Positions 11,901 through 24,137 of a DNA stretch of 64,000 nt are shown piece by piece. The notes beneath the pieces are model-generated. The model ran no database searches. It was not told the DNA's origin and was given only the letters and a program-made list of their open reading frames with translations. The position numbers and the translations under genes are program-made. Each line of letters starts with the position of its first letter. Within the stretch, counting starts at the first letter, position 1. This DNA comes from Xylogone sp. PMI_703 (lineage: Eukaryota > Ascomycota > Leotiomycetes). Location of the stretch: the NCBI GenBank assembly GCA_021399445.1, contig JAJTUQ010000001.1, forward strand, positions 4,402,001 to 4,466,000. The letters are read 5' to 3'.

Positions 11901-13221
11901 TAGTGAAGCTCGTACTCTAGGAGGCGGCCAGGAATCTCTTCCAGGGGCATTTTCTACGGATTCTTTCCAACCGACTCCAACTGGAAGTAGCACACTGAGT
12001 GAACAAGCTATGGGTGCCAACCATGTGGATCCATTCGGCTCTGCTAAAGAGCCATCACGTTCTGCAAACACTAAAGAGGACTTTGATGCTGCATTCGCTG
12101 GCTTTGGTTCCTCCAAGGCTCAGGAGCGACCCAAAACAGGTAATGCCGAGGCACCACCACCAACTAACTTCAATATGGAGTTTCCCCCGATTTCTGTTGT
12201 AGAAAATGATGACGAGAGTGATTCAGCAAGTGAACATGCTGGCTTTGAGGATGACTTTGCCCCCGCTTCCCCTGGCCATGACAAGAAGCCTAGCATATCT
12301 CAACCAGCTGGTGGTAGTCCAAGCAGTCCATCAGCGAGTGGCATAGCGTCCCAGCCTGGTGCTTTTGCAAGTGTTACCCCAAACCCACCAACTCCTGGTG
12401 CTCAAGCCTCACCACCATCCTATGACAAAACCGTATCGTCAACTGAACAGGCGCACGCAGATGTACAACAGTATTCTGGTCTCCTGCCTACGAGAGAAGA
12501 TCCAACGTCGCCTCCAGCCCCAGCTAAGGAATCTGTAAATGCCGCGCCGCCACCTCCTGCTCCATCTTTTGGGTCAACCCAAGCACAATCTCAGCCGCCT
12601 CCTCCAGCAAAGGAGGCTTTCGATGAATTCGGCGATGAGTTCGACGATCTAGAAGACGCAAAAGAAGGTGGTGACGATGACTTTGCTGATATTTCTGGCA
12701 ATGATCGTTCTGGGTTGGATGATTTCAACCCAGTATTTGATAGCCCTACTGGTTCTAAAGGAGGCCAACATGCTGCTCATGGAAGTGATGCTTTTGGAGA
12801 TGCTTTTGGAGATTATTCCCAATCGCCTCAGACAACTGGTAACCAGCAACCCGGAAATTCCCAACCCCTCAATGATCCCCATGACTGGGATGCTATCTTT
12901 GCAGGACTTGGTAACCCGGCTCCAGCTCCTGCAAATCCACCAGAGCAGCCACCAACTTCTCCAAAATCGACCAACGGAAACTTAAATGTCACGACACCTG
13001 AACGACCTCCAATTGGAAGGGCACTCACTGATGCTGGAGTCCACGACGACCCGATCTTGAAAAGTCTAATGGCAATGGGGTACGCTAGACCTGATGCTGT
13101 GGCAGCATTAGAGAAATATGATTACAATCTGGAGAGGGTGAGTTGAAATGTCGCATTATCAAATAGTATACACTAATCAAACGTGTCTTAGGCTGCAAAC
13201 TACCTTGCAAGTCAATCATGA
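8968..13221 (+). CDS. ede1: Ede1/Eps15-like endocytic scaffold with three EH domains and a UBA domain
   Basis: Early clathrin-mediated endocytosis scaffold, predicted 1322 aa. Exons 8968..8983, 9124..9275, 9367..13137 and 13192..13221, all GT-AG and in phase; the first exon is only 16 nt and the last 30 nt. EH domains lie at about residues 10-105, 140-230 and 280-375, each with the helix-loop signature (IWQIADTEN, IWNLADTEQ, IWDLADINS). A long coiled coil follows at about 525-715, then low-complexity Ser/Pro linkers with one NPF motif (TNPFF), acidic DEFGDEFDD patches, and a C-terminal UBA domain (LMAMGYARPDAVAAL) finished by the last exon. EH domains bind NPF peptides on adaptors; the UBA binds ubiquitin on cargo. 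A PA dipeptide run follows EH3. Confidence 0.96.
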
Positions 13222-13958
13222 ACAATATAAAGCGAATACTAGAGATGGTCTCTCATGTGAAAGATATCACATGAGGAAAGAATCCAGTAGCTGTGAAGCG
13301 TATTTATTCTTCAATTAGTGGATGTATTTTATGATAGCGTTTTTAGCGATCATTCCAGTCATAACCACGTCCTGGCCGAACATTTCATTGTCTCCATACT
13401 TAATATCGGATCTCACAACATTCTGCATACGCCTTTCCTTTCCTTTCCTTTTTTACTCTACCCGGTGCCTGAGACACCGATGACTGAATATTTGAAGTTT
13501 TGTTAGTCCTATTATTCCTGACAGTTGATCTCCTGAATTGATGAATTTGTCTGCAACTCTTTGTTCCAGAATGTGACCTCGTAATACTCGATATTAATAG
13601 CACAAAATTCTCGCTTTAACCTCGTTGCCTTCAAAAATTTCTCATTCTTTGGTATATACTACGGCACCTGAAGCTTAGATATAAACGAACGGAAATTCAA
13701 GAAACCCATGAACAGCCTTATACATAGCTGGAGAGTACCAGCAACAATAAATACACTCCAAGATACACCCAACGCCACAATAACCGTGCCGTCAACGCCC
13801 GAGATGTTATGCTTCGCTGCTACATAGCATCGTAATATCCAAAATTCCATCAATTACACCAGGCCAAATATATGTTATTAATCCCTAGTCGTTACAAATG
13901 CGCATATCCCACACCGTTTGCACCTATCTGAACATGGTTTTTCTAGATATGTACCTCC
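13222..13958. other. Convergent intergenic region
   Basis: 737 bp AT-rich spacer between the converging 3' ends of ede1 and abp2. A short CTTTCCTTTC pyrimidine tract sits near 13433. No gene is supported. Confidence 0.6.
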
Positions 13959-16115
13959 TCATATTACGGCATTCGAAACCGTGTTGGAGCTCACGAGAGC
14001 ATTTAAGACACCTCGCTTGAACTGCGCAACAATCTCATCTCTGGCCCTTATTTTCTGTCGAAGGTCTAAATACCGCTTCTTCCACTGGACACCTTCATCC
14101 TCTTCGGGTTCTTCAACTCTGGCGCCAAGCCTGGGATCATTGAAAACTCCCGCTCGAACGGTGAAGTTACCTTCAATGGCGCCAAATTTCATCTTCCAGT
14201 AACACTCATAGTCAGTTCTAGCATTGTGTTCTTTGAGTCTAGTGATCCTCAGACGACCGTTTAACGGTCCACCAGCGAGCGCTGATAGGTTTATCAAGAA
14301 GGTCTCTCGGCTGCTTGAGCCTTCTTGCAGATTTCTGATAACTTGTTTACAGATCTTGTTGGCTTCGTCGATGCTGCAACGTTCTATGCTCATACCGTTC
14401 ACATCGTACCAATCTGCTCCTAGAATTTCACAAATCAGATGGCCTTCCAAGTCTGCGACATTCGTATCGTCGGCATCTTCCATTTCCCGGAAGGTCACAT
14501 TTACAAACGATGAACCATTAGAATCATGCGCGGGAGGCATGAAGTAGTCCATCATCGAAGTGACTTCCTGAGAAGACATTGCCATATCATTCTCAATAGT
14601 AGATGTACTTTCACCATTCAACAATACCTGTGGCGTCGCTGGAGCTGGTTGCGGTGGTGGAGGCGGAGGCGTTGCAAGCCTTACTGTACCCCCTTGCCTC
14701 TGAGGAACTTGAAGCTGTAGTCTACCAGGTTTACCTTGCATTTGTGGTTTTGGAGGTTGTGCTTGGGGAGGCATGGGAAAGAACTGAGGTATATCGGGCT
14801 TCTCGATAGTGGGAGTAGCAGCAGGTGTATTGCCGGTCTGAAAGTAGTTGCTTTGGATGTCTTTGCCAACAGGATTGGCAGGAAAGGTGGAGAAAGGCCC
14901 ATCAGTCACGGACCGATTGCTCGGAGGTCTGCCTCTTAGTTTTCCTGTAGAAGCACTACCATTACTGGGCCAAGCCGAGGAAACTGCCGGTCCATGACGA
15001 CGTCTGGATCTTGCTTTATTAGGAGTAATTGCGGATTGTGGTTCATTGGGATCAGGCCAGAGGTGGTTCCTGGTAGTTGGTGTGATAGCAGATTGCGGAT
15101 ATGCCGTAGCTGGAGTATGCAGTGATTCTCCCGGACCCCAGCGCCACGGGGTTGCAAGTGGACCTCTGGCTTCCGCTGCTGACCATGGAATTGATCTGTC
15201 GTCGAAAGACTGGCGGAAATCTGTAGTAGCAGTTGCTGTTGTCGCATTTTCTGGAAGTAAGGAAGCCCTTGCTATCATAAAATCTTCAGAGAGGGTGGGT
15301 GAATTGAGTCGAGCGCGTTGCGCTGGCGATCTTCCATCCTCTATATCATCTCTGTCCTCAGCCTTTCGTCTACCACGCTTCGGTCGTATTTCTGGTAAGA
15401 GTGCACGCAAGGCCAAATCCTCTTCGGGAACAACCCCATCACGACCAAAATCTGACGGTGGTTCATGAACTGATGGAACATGAGTCCAATAGGTATGAGG
15501 CTTGTTTAACAGATACTCAAAAAATGCGTCTACATGCATGGCATGCATCCATCGCTGTCTACACTTAGCCCGAGTTCACATCATGGATGATTTACATACC
15601 TTGAGCCGAACAGCATACTGCTGCACCTTTTGGGCACTCTGGCCTTTATCATAGGCTGGTGGTTCAACGCCTAGATCAATTGCTAATTGGGCCCAAGTCT
15701 TAATCTCTTTGAGTTCTAGTTTTCGAATCAGCTCGAACAGTGTGAAAGTGTTGAATAGTTTTCCATCGCTTCTTGGAGGAGATCGAAATGTCTTCCTCAA
15801 TTCTGTCGTGTCCGCATCCATTGGAATGGTTTGATTGCAGTAAAAGATGAAAGTCACATAAGCATCATCAATTGTCTCATCAGTTACGTCCCTCGAGGGT
15901 AAGCTTCGACGTTGCGTCTGAACCCCTTCCTCCGGTCTTGAAACAGAGGCCATTGCTTCTAGTGATATTTTGCGGCCAAGAACTGATATGCCCTTTTGAA
16001 CAGGTGATTGAACAGAGCCAGGTGATGGGTTAGTAGGAGCGTATTTCTGCTCCCAGTAGCGCTTAGTAGCTTCTGGAATTATTCCGTCTCGAAAGCCTAC
16101 TGTAACAGGAGGCAT
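13959..16115 (-). CDS. abp2: ARS-binding protein 2 (Abp2) family protein
   Basis: Predicted 703 aa, complement(13959..15554, 15600..16115), one 45-bp GT-AG intron in phase 0. The N-terminal third (about residues 85-200) carries the conserved Abp2-type region: FIFYCNQTIPMDADT, FNTFTLFELIRKLELKEIKTW, then across the junction RLKRWMHAMHVDAFFEYLL and HTYWTHVP. The middle is a disordered Pro/Ser-rich linker with basic patches (RPKRGRRK). A C-terminal globular part (FLINLSALAGGPLNGRLRI and later) ends in a helical segment. Abp2 of fission yeast binds replication-origin DNA; action at origins here is inferred from family only. Confidence 0.88.
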
Positions 16116-16775
16116 CTCTAACCCACAAACGCTCTTGAACGCTAGTAGAATTAAATATTCATATGAAATATACTTGTTTTAAAGAAAGAAAACAAAACCT
16201 TCAAATCTGCTATGCACAAGATATACTAAGAGAAGAGAAAGGAACGACACTGTAATGCTTCTGAAACGCTCAACAATAAAATCACCTTGCGAGATAAACA
16301 AGCTATATGATGCAATAAAAGTCTCTCATACGTATAAATGGCCAGATTTCCACCCAAACTACAACTTTGTGATGTTTACCAACAACGGTCAATGGTATTG
16401 GTATCGAGATGGATGATTAAGGTAATTGACGGTCATTGTTGTCGTTGCTAATTAACGAGTGTTTCCCCAAATCTTATTTTAGCTTCGCCTCGCTTCGCCT
16501 CGCTTCGCTGCACCCCGCTGTGTCCCCATTTCGCTGACTAATCAAAATGCGGCCCACGTGATTCATACATGATTTCTCATGACAGAGACCTTCGAAATTG
16601 TACCTCGGCAGACTGCAATCCGGCCCAAGTCGGAAATAGGCTCCTGGGAATTAGATTCATCATCGCGACCCTTTGGTATTTAATTTCACTATATTGTGAC
16701 GAGGCTTCTTTTAAATGCTTCCTACTTGACTTATCCACTAAGACATCTACACCACACTCCTTAATTCACTCCACA
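16116..16775. other. Divergent promoter region abp2 / ant1
   Basis: 660 bp between divergent starts. It holds a small tandem repeat (about 16482-16510, unit roughly CTTCGCCTCG), an AP-1-like TGACTAA at 16535-16541 and a palindromic E-box CACGTG at 16555-16560. These are sequence matches only; function is not shown. Confidence 0.5.
16482..16510. repeat. Short tandem repeat (CTTCGCCTCG)n
   Basis: Nearly three direct copies of a 10-bp unit in the abp2/ant1 divergent promoter. It could be polymorphic in copy number. Confidence 0.75.
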
Positions 16776-17805
16776 ATGGCTTCAACCACAGCAGCTCAGC
16801 AATCTGATAACATTGCACATGCTATCAGTGGTGCAGGCGGGGGCATCCTGTCTATGGCCCTGACGTAAATGTCTCCTTCCTCGCCCGCCTTGCCCTTCCT
16901 AACATCGAGCAGTTATCCCCTCATTACTCTATCTACCCGTGCCCAAGTAGAATCCAAACGAGCCGATTCCAGTTTTCTCGATGCTGTTAGACGAATCGTC
17001 CAACGAGAGGGCGTTAACGGCCTCTATGCTGGCTTGGACTCTGCTCTCTTTGGAATAAGTGTTACGAATTTTGTCTACTATTATTGGTACGAATGGACTC
17101 GTGCTGGGTTTGAGAAAGCTGCAGTAAGAGCTGGTCGAGCATCGAAGAAACTTACAACTGTCGAGTCCATGATTGCTGGAGCTCTTGCCGGGTCTGCGAC
17201 AGTACTGATCACAAACCCAATCTGGGTGGTCAATACTAGAATGACCACGCGGAAGCAAAGCAAGGAAGATGCTGAGGTTCTTCCTGGAACCACACCCAAA
17301 AAGGCGCCCGGTACAGTAGGTACTCTACTCGCCTTGCTCCGAGAGGAAGGCCCACAGGCTCTCTTTGCAGGTGTTGTACCTGCACTTGTCCTAGTGATCA
17401 ACCCAATTTTGCAGTACACTATCTTCGAACAACTGAAGAATGTATTGGAGAAGAAGAAGAGAATTACACCGACTACCGCATTTCTATTAGGCGCTCTAGG
17501 CAAGCTCTTTGCAACGACCATCACATATCCCTATATTACGGTCAAGAGTCGCATGCATGTTGCAGGACGGGATGGGGGGAAGGAGAACATGCTTGACAGT
17601 ATGAGAAGGATTATCAGAGAGGAGGGCTATGTTGGGTTATACAAAGGTCAGATAAACCTCAATATGTTTTATATCGCGCTAACAGGACATAGGGGTTGGG
17701 CCTAAGGTCACTCAGAGTGTGCTTACTGCAGCATTTTTATTTGCATTCAAAGATGTTCTTTATGATCAGACTATCAGACTTCGAAGGAAGGTCGCTGCAC
17801 AGTAA
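16776..17805 (+). CDS. ant1: Peroxisomal adenine nucleotide transporter, mitochondrial-carrier family (Ant1/PMP47-like)
   Basis: Predicted 311 aa from exons 16776..16864, 16913..17646 and 17693..17805. It has the three-repeat carrier architecture. The signature sites are atypical for a mitochondrial carrier and typical of the peroxisomal branch: YPLITLSTR, NPIWVVNTR and YPYITVKSR, with G-rich motifs (GVNGLYAGL, GPQALFAGV, GYVGLYKG) after each. Members exchange cytosolic ATP for peroxisomal AMP, feeding acyl-CoA synthetase for beta-oxidation of medium-chain fatty acids. The phase fits at both introns and the C-terminus is basic (RLRRKVAAQ). Confidence 0.92.
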
Positions 17806-18342
17806 ATCAAAGACCATCGGGAGTCTTAAAGGTTGTGCTTTCTTAGTGATACCCATGACCGTGTACAAACAGGGAGAAGGTTATATAAGGTTAGATCACA
17901 TATGGATACTAGCAAACCAAAACTGCTGGACTGAGATATATAGTCAATGTAAGCTATGGGTTCGTCCTCATACCTACAATATTCCATAATGGGAAATACG
18001 GGTGGGATGTATGAGTAAGTCTGTGAATAGAAATATCTAGAATTAGAACTAGTTTTACTTCTATGATACTATTAATATATTGAACTTTTACTATTAATGA
18101 AGTTGCATCCAACTTTTGCGGCACCCAGCACAGCTGCACCGGGAAGTCTTCGCCTCTCAAGAAAGCCTCGGATACTGTGACGAAGTTCCCTCGGCTCTGT
18201 CAAGTTTCAGGCGGATGTATGCAATTATATCAAATCACATGAAGATTCTTAAGCATAATGACAGCATCAAGTTAACTATCAAGACATGTGCGCTACTACA
18301 TTATTCTATATCGTGATACGTTTCTGTCTAAATCGAAACAGC
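17806..18342. other. Convergent intergenic region ant1 / mak10
   Basis: 537 bp AT-rich spacer between two converging genes. An imperfect inverted motif (GTTTCTGTCTAAATCGAAAC) lies at about 18320-18340, beside the mak10 stop. No gene seen. Confidence 0.55.
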
Positions 18343-20959
18343 TTATGAACTGTTAGACATCACTTTAGGAACAATCCACCAGGGATGATATCCTTTCTCA
18401 CTTTCTGGAATTTCAACACGGATATTCAACTTCCCATCTTGGCCAGCTTTTTCGACCGCTTTCTTGAGCCCAGATACCGCGATGCCAGCAAAAATACAGG
18501 CTTTTAGACAGTCCTTTACATTCTTAACCCAGCTGTCGTGGGAACCTTGACAATATGCATCTTCCGCGTTAAGCTTACTTAACATTTCGAATCCTCTTTT
18601 TGCAGCAGCTATTGATTCCCCGGCAAAATTTAGAAGGTCCAAGGTAGATTCTCGGGGTTGTGTTACTGCAGATATAAACTCGTCGTATGGTAACACTTCT
18701 GGAAGACCAATTGACAGAAACGGTTTCATTCGTAGCTCGTAACGCATAAGGTCATCACTGTATGGACGAGATGGAGAAGTCATGAGGGAAAGTCGACTAA
18801 GTACCGTAAATAAAATAGAGAGGCCATCCGCAAACCCGTATGTGGACGCCGCATCTAGCATAGAGAAGTTGACAAACGATACTGATTTCTCAAATTCCGC
18901 CAAATCTGCCAGTTTAGACTGTGCAGAAGCATTACTCCGTTGCGATGCCGAATAGCTTCTCACAGTAACGCCTTTGATACGTTCAAGATGGCGGCTGCGA
19001 TTTTTGGCAACATATTGTAGATACCAATACATTCCCGCAAATTCGTTTGGTTGGTATGTCTCAAGTTCGAACCCGAGCTGTATAACCCATTCCATCTGCT
19101 GGAGCTTGTAAAAGTATGCCCATGAGGACAGATGAAATCCATATATGGGTTCGTACGAGATTGTTGGATCCACAGTCGGCTCCTCTTTCGTGAATTCGCG
19201 GAGCTGCTGATCAAGCTCCTCAGCATCAAATTGTAGGGTATCCCAATCTGTTATAGAGTGGCAGAGAGTTCGTCTTATACGGCATCGATTTTGACACAAT
19301 GTACGCGCGATATCAAGATATGATTGTGCAGCTCGTGATCGGAATATCTCCATTCTGTTGGCCATATTGAATCGTGGATCACTTGGGTGTTCCACCTCAT
19401 CATTTGTAGGATCCAATAGTTTGTGCGCTGGTAATACAATGCTTGCAAGATCATCATCAAGAATCTGTCGAACAGACATCTTTCCCAGAACAACCATATC
19501 ACTAAACAAGTAGTGCTGTAGTAACGTACGGATATACACAGATGGTTGAGGCTTCCTGGCCTGGAATAGTGAAACAAAAGCCTAACACAGGTAGTTAGTA
19601 AAGGATATGGCTGGAATGTAGAACGTACCAAAAGACTATGGCTATCATAATATTCGAGAACATCGACAACATCACGCCCGTCTTTACAAAGCCTCTCTAA
19701 ATGATCAAATGCAGCTTCTTGGCTCACCTCTACAATAGGCCGAGGCGGAACTGTGCTTGCTAGATTTCGTTGTAATTTGACACTGAAAGATGAAGGGACA
19801 GGCTTCCCAAGCTGCACAGATTTCCTGAGATCCGGTATGCAGGATAGAAGCTCCGTCCAGTGTGACTTCACCTCCATCGATGTTCTCAACTCTGCAATGT
19901 CAACAACTGTTAAAAACCTAGCACGAAATTGAAGACGAGAAGATAAGGCCATGTTAAGTTCAGGGTTGATGGTATCGGTTTGAGAAAGAAGGTGGATGGT
20001 TTCATTAATGAACTGCAGGATGGCATCTTGGCTTATCCCTTCCAACAAATTTCGATTGAATGTATGAGTCACAAAATCCTCTTCCTGTGTTGACTATAAG
20101 CATATTACAACAGATACTGCCTTATAAGTGATCATATACCTCAAAATAATGTTCCGACTTTATTCGGTTGTTAACATACCAACAAGTCTTTATCAAGCCC
20201 AAACAATATGCTCTCAGGACTCGCAGGATCAAGGATTCATCTGATGAGAGATTTCCATTCTTGTTGAAACCAGTCTGAGCAAGATTAAGAGGTATGGGTA
20301 CCAGAAGTTTATCAATATACAGACTTGTAAATATTGTCTGTGACAGGGGGTGGCCTTTATGCCATGCCATCTATATTGTGTCAGTCCAGGAGATCAAAAT
20401 TGAGCACATCCTCATACCTCATGACATAAAAGCTGATCGATTATGCCCAAGACTTCCTCCGGAAGTAGTGGTTTACTGAAATCATAATCATCTTCTAGGG
20501 TTTCATCTGGCTCGAGACAACCACTATCCATCTTAGGATCCATAATCTACTGTAATTTAGCATCGTCTGTTCAAAACATGGCTTGCATCAATCTAAAAGA
20601 ATCTTACCTCCAAAGCACTCACGGATTCAAACAAAGTAAAGTATGGGTCTTTAATGAGTTGTCCCACATCGAGTTCTTCGATCATTTAGTGCAAAAGTAC
20701 TTTATATGAACTCGAGAAAACATACTTTGTGCAGCATCTCTGAACTGTTCCGTAATATCAGAAGCTATAACACCCTTGCTCTGTAACTTGGGGGCTGGTG
20801 GTGGTGCCGACTCATATCCTGTAAAAGATACAGGGTTGGTGGGGGCATTGTCAATATCGAGGCTGGCGACATCTGGGATGAAATATTAGCATAACAAAAG
20901 TGCGCAAAGCACCAAGACACCATACGATGAGATATAGCAGCTATCCCATCACTATGCAT
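18343..20959 (-). CDS. mak10: NatC N-alpha-acetyltransferase auxiliary subunit Mak10 (NAA35)
   Basis: Large auxiliary subunit of the NatC complex, which acetylates N-terminal Met-hydrophobic substrates on the ribosome. Seven exons: complement(18343..19581, 19629..20084, 20140..20370, 20418..20546, 20608..20675, 20726..20872, 20926..20959); predicted 767 aa with all phases closing. Diagnostic N-terminal block: ITEQFRDAA, VGQLIKDPYFTLFESVSALE, then the hallmark IMDPKMDSG, LLPEEVLGIIDQLLCHEMAWH and GHPLSQT. Later EEDFVTHTFNRNLL and the C-terminal domain with HPWWIVP. The start is the ATG at 20959; a 34-nt first exon is the weakest part of the model. Confidence 0.94.
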
Positions 20960-21546
20960 GATGGCCTGTTCCCACTTCCTTACTTGAAATGAGGGTCAAG
21001 TGTGATTACTTCTACTAACAACCAATGTGAGGTCCTAAGACAAAATTCGCTTCGCGTTGGTATCGAGGTTTACATAGGTACGACTTGGGCTAGCAGTCAA
21101 GAAATCGCAACAGTACGGAATTTCAAAAATTCTTAATTTAAGAAACACATATTAGATATATCGGTAATGGAATCTCCAACACGGTATTGCTAACGGGGCT
21201 AACGTAATACTAATGGGGGGAACATAACACAGTATACTCTAATAGATAAGGTACGAGTTAGCATTGATATGGCAGGCAAGAGGGGCATATTATGGCAGGA
21301 TCCAGCCTTTCTAAAACAGACAAGAACTCAACAACATATGCAATCAGAGGTTCCACGAGATTCTGATCATCTAGCCATGTCACATACTGTGAAATAGTTG
21401 CATACAGGTGTTCAAATGCTGAAAGCTTGACCCGGAAGCCTTGATTGATGCAATATACAAGTCAGATGCCTGACTACTCAATCTTCCCACCAAATCCGTC
21501 TAGTTCTCCAATAATATCATCTCTCTAGTTGCAATATTGTCGTTCA
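20960..21546. other. Intergenic, mak10 promoter / atp15 3' side
   Basis: 587 bp with no supportable gene. The block at about 21190-21225 has imperfect copies of GCTAACGGGG/GCTAACGTAATACTAATGGGGGG. Confidence 0.5.
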
Positions 21547-21908
21547 TCATTGCTGAGCACCTTCTACAGCAGCAGCAGTATTTGCATCTGCAGCATGTTT
21601 GACTTCGCCTTGCTTGCCGTTCTGCAGCAGATCATCAGTTAGACCTTTCCTTACAAACGGTATGGGACTTTGGTATACTCACAGTCCAATGTGAGAACCT
21701 CAAATCAGTCTCTCCTCTTCTTTCCGCTGCCAATCGCTTTTCTTCTTTCAAGCTTCGGCGGACAACTCGAGCTGCGACCGATAGGTATTTGTTGTAGCTA
21801 TTCGGAATTGGTTAGCAAGGAAATTCAATTGACACTCCTAGCCCAATTGAAGTCTCCGGGCGATATGGCTACTCACGTAATACCCGAAGCTTTCCACGCG
21901 AAAGTCAT
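21547..21908 (-). CDS. atp15: Mitochondrial F1F0 ATP synthase subunit epsilon
   Basis: Predicted 73 aa, complement(21547..21621, 21683..21797, 21877..21908); exons of 75, 115 and 32 nt, so it is easily missed. The sequence starts MTFAWKASGITYNKYL, then SVAARVVRRSLKEEKRLAAE and RFSHWTNGKQGE, the classic fungal F1 epsilon pattern, and ends in an Ala-rich tail. The subunit sits in the central stalk of complex V (it is the mitochondrial epsilon, equivalent to no bacterial epsilon). The positively charged N-terminus acts in matrix targeting without a long presequence. It lies tandem and upstream-facing to qcr2 on the same strand. Confidence 0.93.
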
Positions 21909-22244
21909 TTTGAAGGATGTAATATGTTAAAGACGGATCTGACTGTTCTTGGTCGGAAGTGCTCAAGGAAGCTGCCGGGTTCGAATTTAGGATCATAGAA
22001 ATTCGCCAAGCCGATCTCCGACTACGCGAATATCACGTGATAAACTACAAACGGAATACTAAGCTTTTCTAATGATGCGCTTCTATTTTCCTAAGTGGCG
22101 TTGCGTGGGAATTTCTCACCAATTGGTCTGAGAGTCTCGTCAATTAGAAGCCGGAAGATGTACAGAGGACAAATATCTCATTTACAGTACACTCTAAGAC
22201 TTGGTGATACATCCCAACTCAACGCTCTAAAACAGCAGTCATTT
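21909..22244. other. Spacer between qcr2 3' end and atp15 start
   Basis: 336 bp that must hold both the qcr2 terminator and the atp15 promoter (same-strand tandem). A TCACGTGA palindrome is at about 22033-22040. No gene. Confidence 0.5.
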
Positions 22245-23805
22245 TTATACTGCAAGGCCAAGTTCCTCTGCGTATGGAAGTACGAACAGATCTCCGACAG
22301 CTGAAACAGTTGCCTTACCCTGGAGAAGAGTCTTTGCTGTCTGTTGAAACTATTAGTTGACTTGAGTACAATACGGTAGATTATGGCTACTCACTGATTT
22401 CAATTGATCTATACTGACTGACTCGATACCTTTGGCTATCTCGTCAATCTGGAATGCTTTACCTCCATGAACGAGTCCGGATCCAGTAGCGGCCAAACCG
22501 GCGTCAACGTTCTGGGCCTCCTCGAGCGCACGGAACTTGGCAAGGGCAACGGCCTTAGTGAAATCTTCCTTGCTAATCGATCCATCGGCAACGGCCTTCA
22601 AAGTAGCAGTTACCTCAACGGCTGCTCCCTTGATAGCATTTGCAGATCCAGAGAATTGGACTGTCAGGAGACCTGCATCCGAGTAGCCGAAATGTGTGGT
22701 GGATACGCCGGCGCCTGGGTGAGCAGATATGGCCTTTGATAATAGCGAGAAGCCTGGTGACCATTTAATAGTCGACTTTCCGCCAAGTAATGCTGTAAGG
22801 ACCGCTATCTCGGGTTTATATGATGTTCCAGCTGTGAAGGAGCTAGAACCGGGGAATGCAATGACTAGAGCATTTCCAGAGGCGTGAGAAATGCGCTCCT
22901 CTCCGCCGTAGTACTTAGAGGCTTCGCTGGAGAGGGTTGTGGATGATGTGCTAGGGACCTGAGTGAAGAATTCGCCAACCCACTTGGCCAACTCGGCTTG
23001 GCTTGTACCGTTAGCCACTACGGCAATGTTGGGCTTTGCATACGCAGCCGATGCGTATGCTTTGAGATTCTCTGGGGTAAGGTATTTTGACACTGGGGTA
23101 GAAGAAGTTGGATATAGTGGAGTACCAAGACCTCGGTGGAATGCAATTCCGTGTGCAGAGTTCAACGCAAGACCAATGACATCTGCTTGCTGTTGCTGCT
23201 CAATTAGATGTAGGACCGGCTCAACTTCCTCATGGTACTCATGCGCTTAGTTGGCTATTAGCTATTACGGAATTATAATTGTAATAATATATGAACTTAC
23301 TAGTATACTTTGTTTGAGAGATGACTTCACCTAGAAGCTCCGTGAAATATGGTAGATCTTCCCGGAGAAACTTGGCTTCAACAATAACGGACTCTCTTGT
23401 ATGATATGCGAGCAATTGGCTACCAAGAAGCTCGGACTCCCGGTTGATTCTAAGAGCTGATCTTCTATTTGTGCTCTACCATAAATATCAGCAATTAATC
23501 CGTGCTATAGGGATCGGGTGTGTGCGGGATGGTCATACCTTGAACGCGAAGTGCTCGAGTCCTGCTGCTAGCCCTGGAAGAGTTTGATATCTGGTGCCAG
23601 CTTTAGCAATTACAGCAACCTTTGTAGTCGGTCCTGCTACATCTCTGCTAGCTACTTTTACACCATTCACATCTGAAGTCTCGTAAGAGAACGACGTCGA
23701 GCCAGAAGCAACAGCAGCCAACCCGCGGCGATTGACAGGTTGAGCACAGCATTGCCGACGCGAGGCAAGCTGCGCATTTCTTCGAATTGCCGACCGTGAG
23801 AGCAT
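22245..23805 (-). CDS. qcr2: Ubiquinol-cytochrome c reductase core protein 2 (complex III)
   Basis: Predicted 462 aa, complement(22245..22340, 22395..23245, 23301..23475, 23539..23805), phases consistent. Arg/Ala/Ser-rich mitochondrial presequence (MLSRSAIRRNAQLASRRQ). The M16-peptidase-like fold is visible through VAVIAKAGTRYQTLPGLAAGLEHFAFK, with no HxxEH zinc site at the expected position, as in non-catalytic core 2. The C-terminal exon reads GKATVSAVGDL and PYAEELGLAV. I chose the ATG at 23805 because it starts the presequence. Core 2 sits on the matrix side of the bc1 complex. It shares a 332-bp divergent promoter region with rpc82. Confidence 0.95.
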
Positions 23806-24137
23806 TGTTCCGAGCAGCCTCGAAGGTGACACGGTGGTTGAAGGAAGTGAGTATGGATGATTCTGAGTTCAATTGAACTTCTGGGAAGATTTCGGGATTG
23901 CAGCTGTAACGATTGGTTCAGAGGTTAGCGTCGCATTGCCAACCGCACCACTTTCATTTGCAGCCTGAAAAGCAAGGAGTTAGAGCTAAAATATGCTCTT
24001 CAATTTGACCCCACGTTAAAGTTGCGATGACTGCTTTTAGAGCATTGCGACATCTTTACTTCTCAAAATTTCAATGAAGGCGCGGTAGTATTAGTAGTAG
24101 CTCTAGAGATCTTGAGATAATCTCTAGTAGCGACAAA
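23806..24137. other. Divergent promoter region qcr2 / rpc82
   Basis: 332 bp between divergent start codons; pyrimidine-rich patches and a short GAGAT-rich palindromic area (CTAGAGATCTTGAGATAATCTCTAG, 24101-24126) just upstream of the rpc82 ATG. No coding sequence. Confidence 0.5.
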
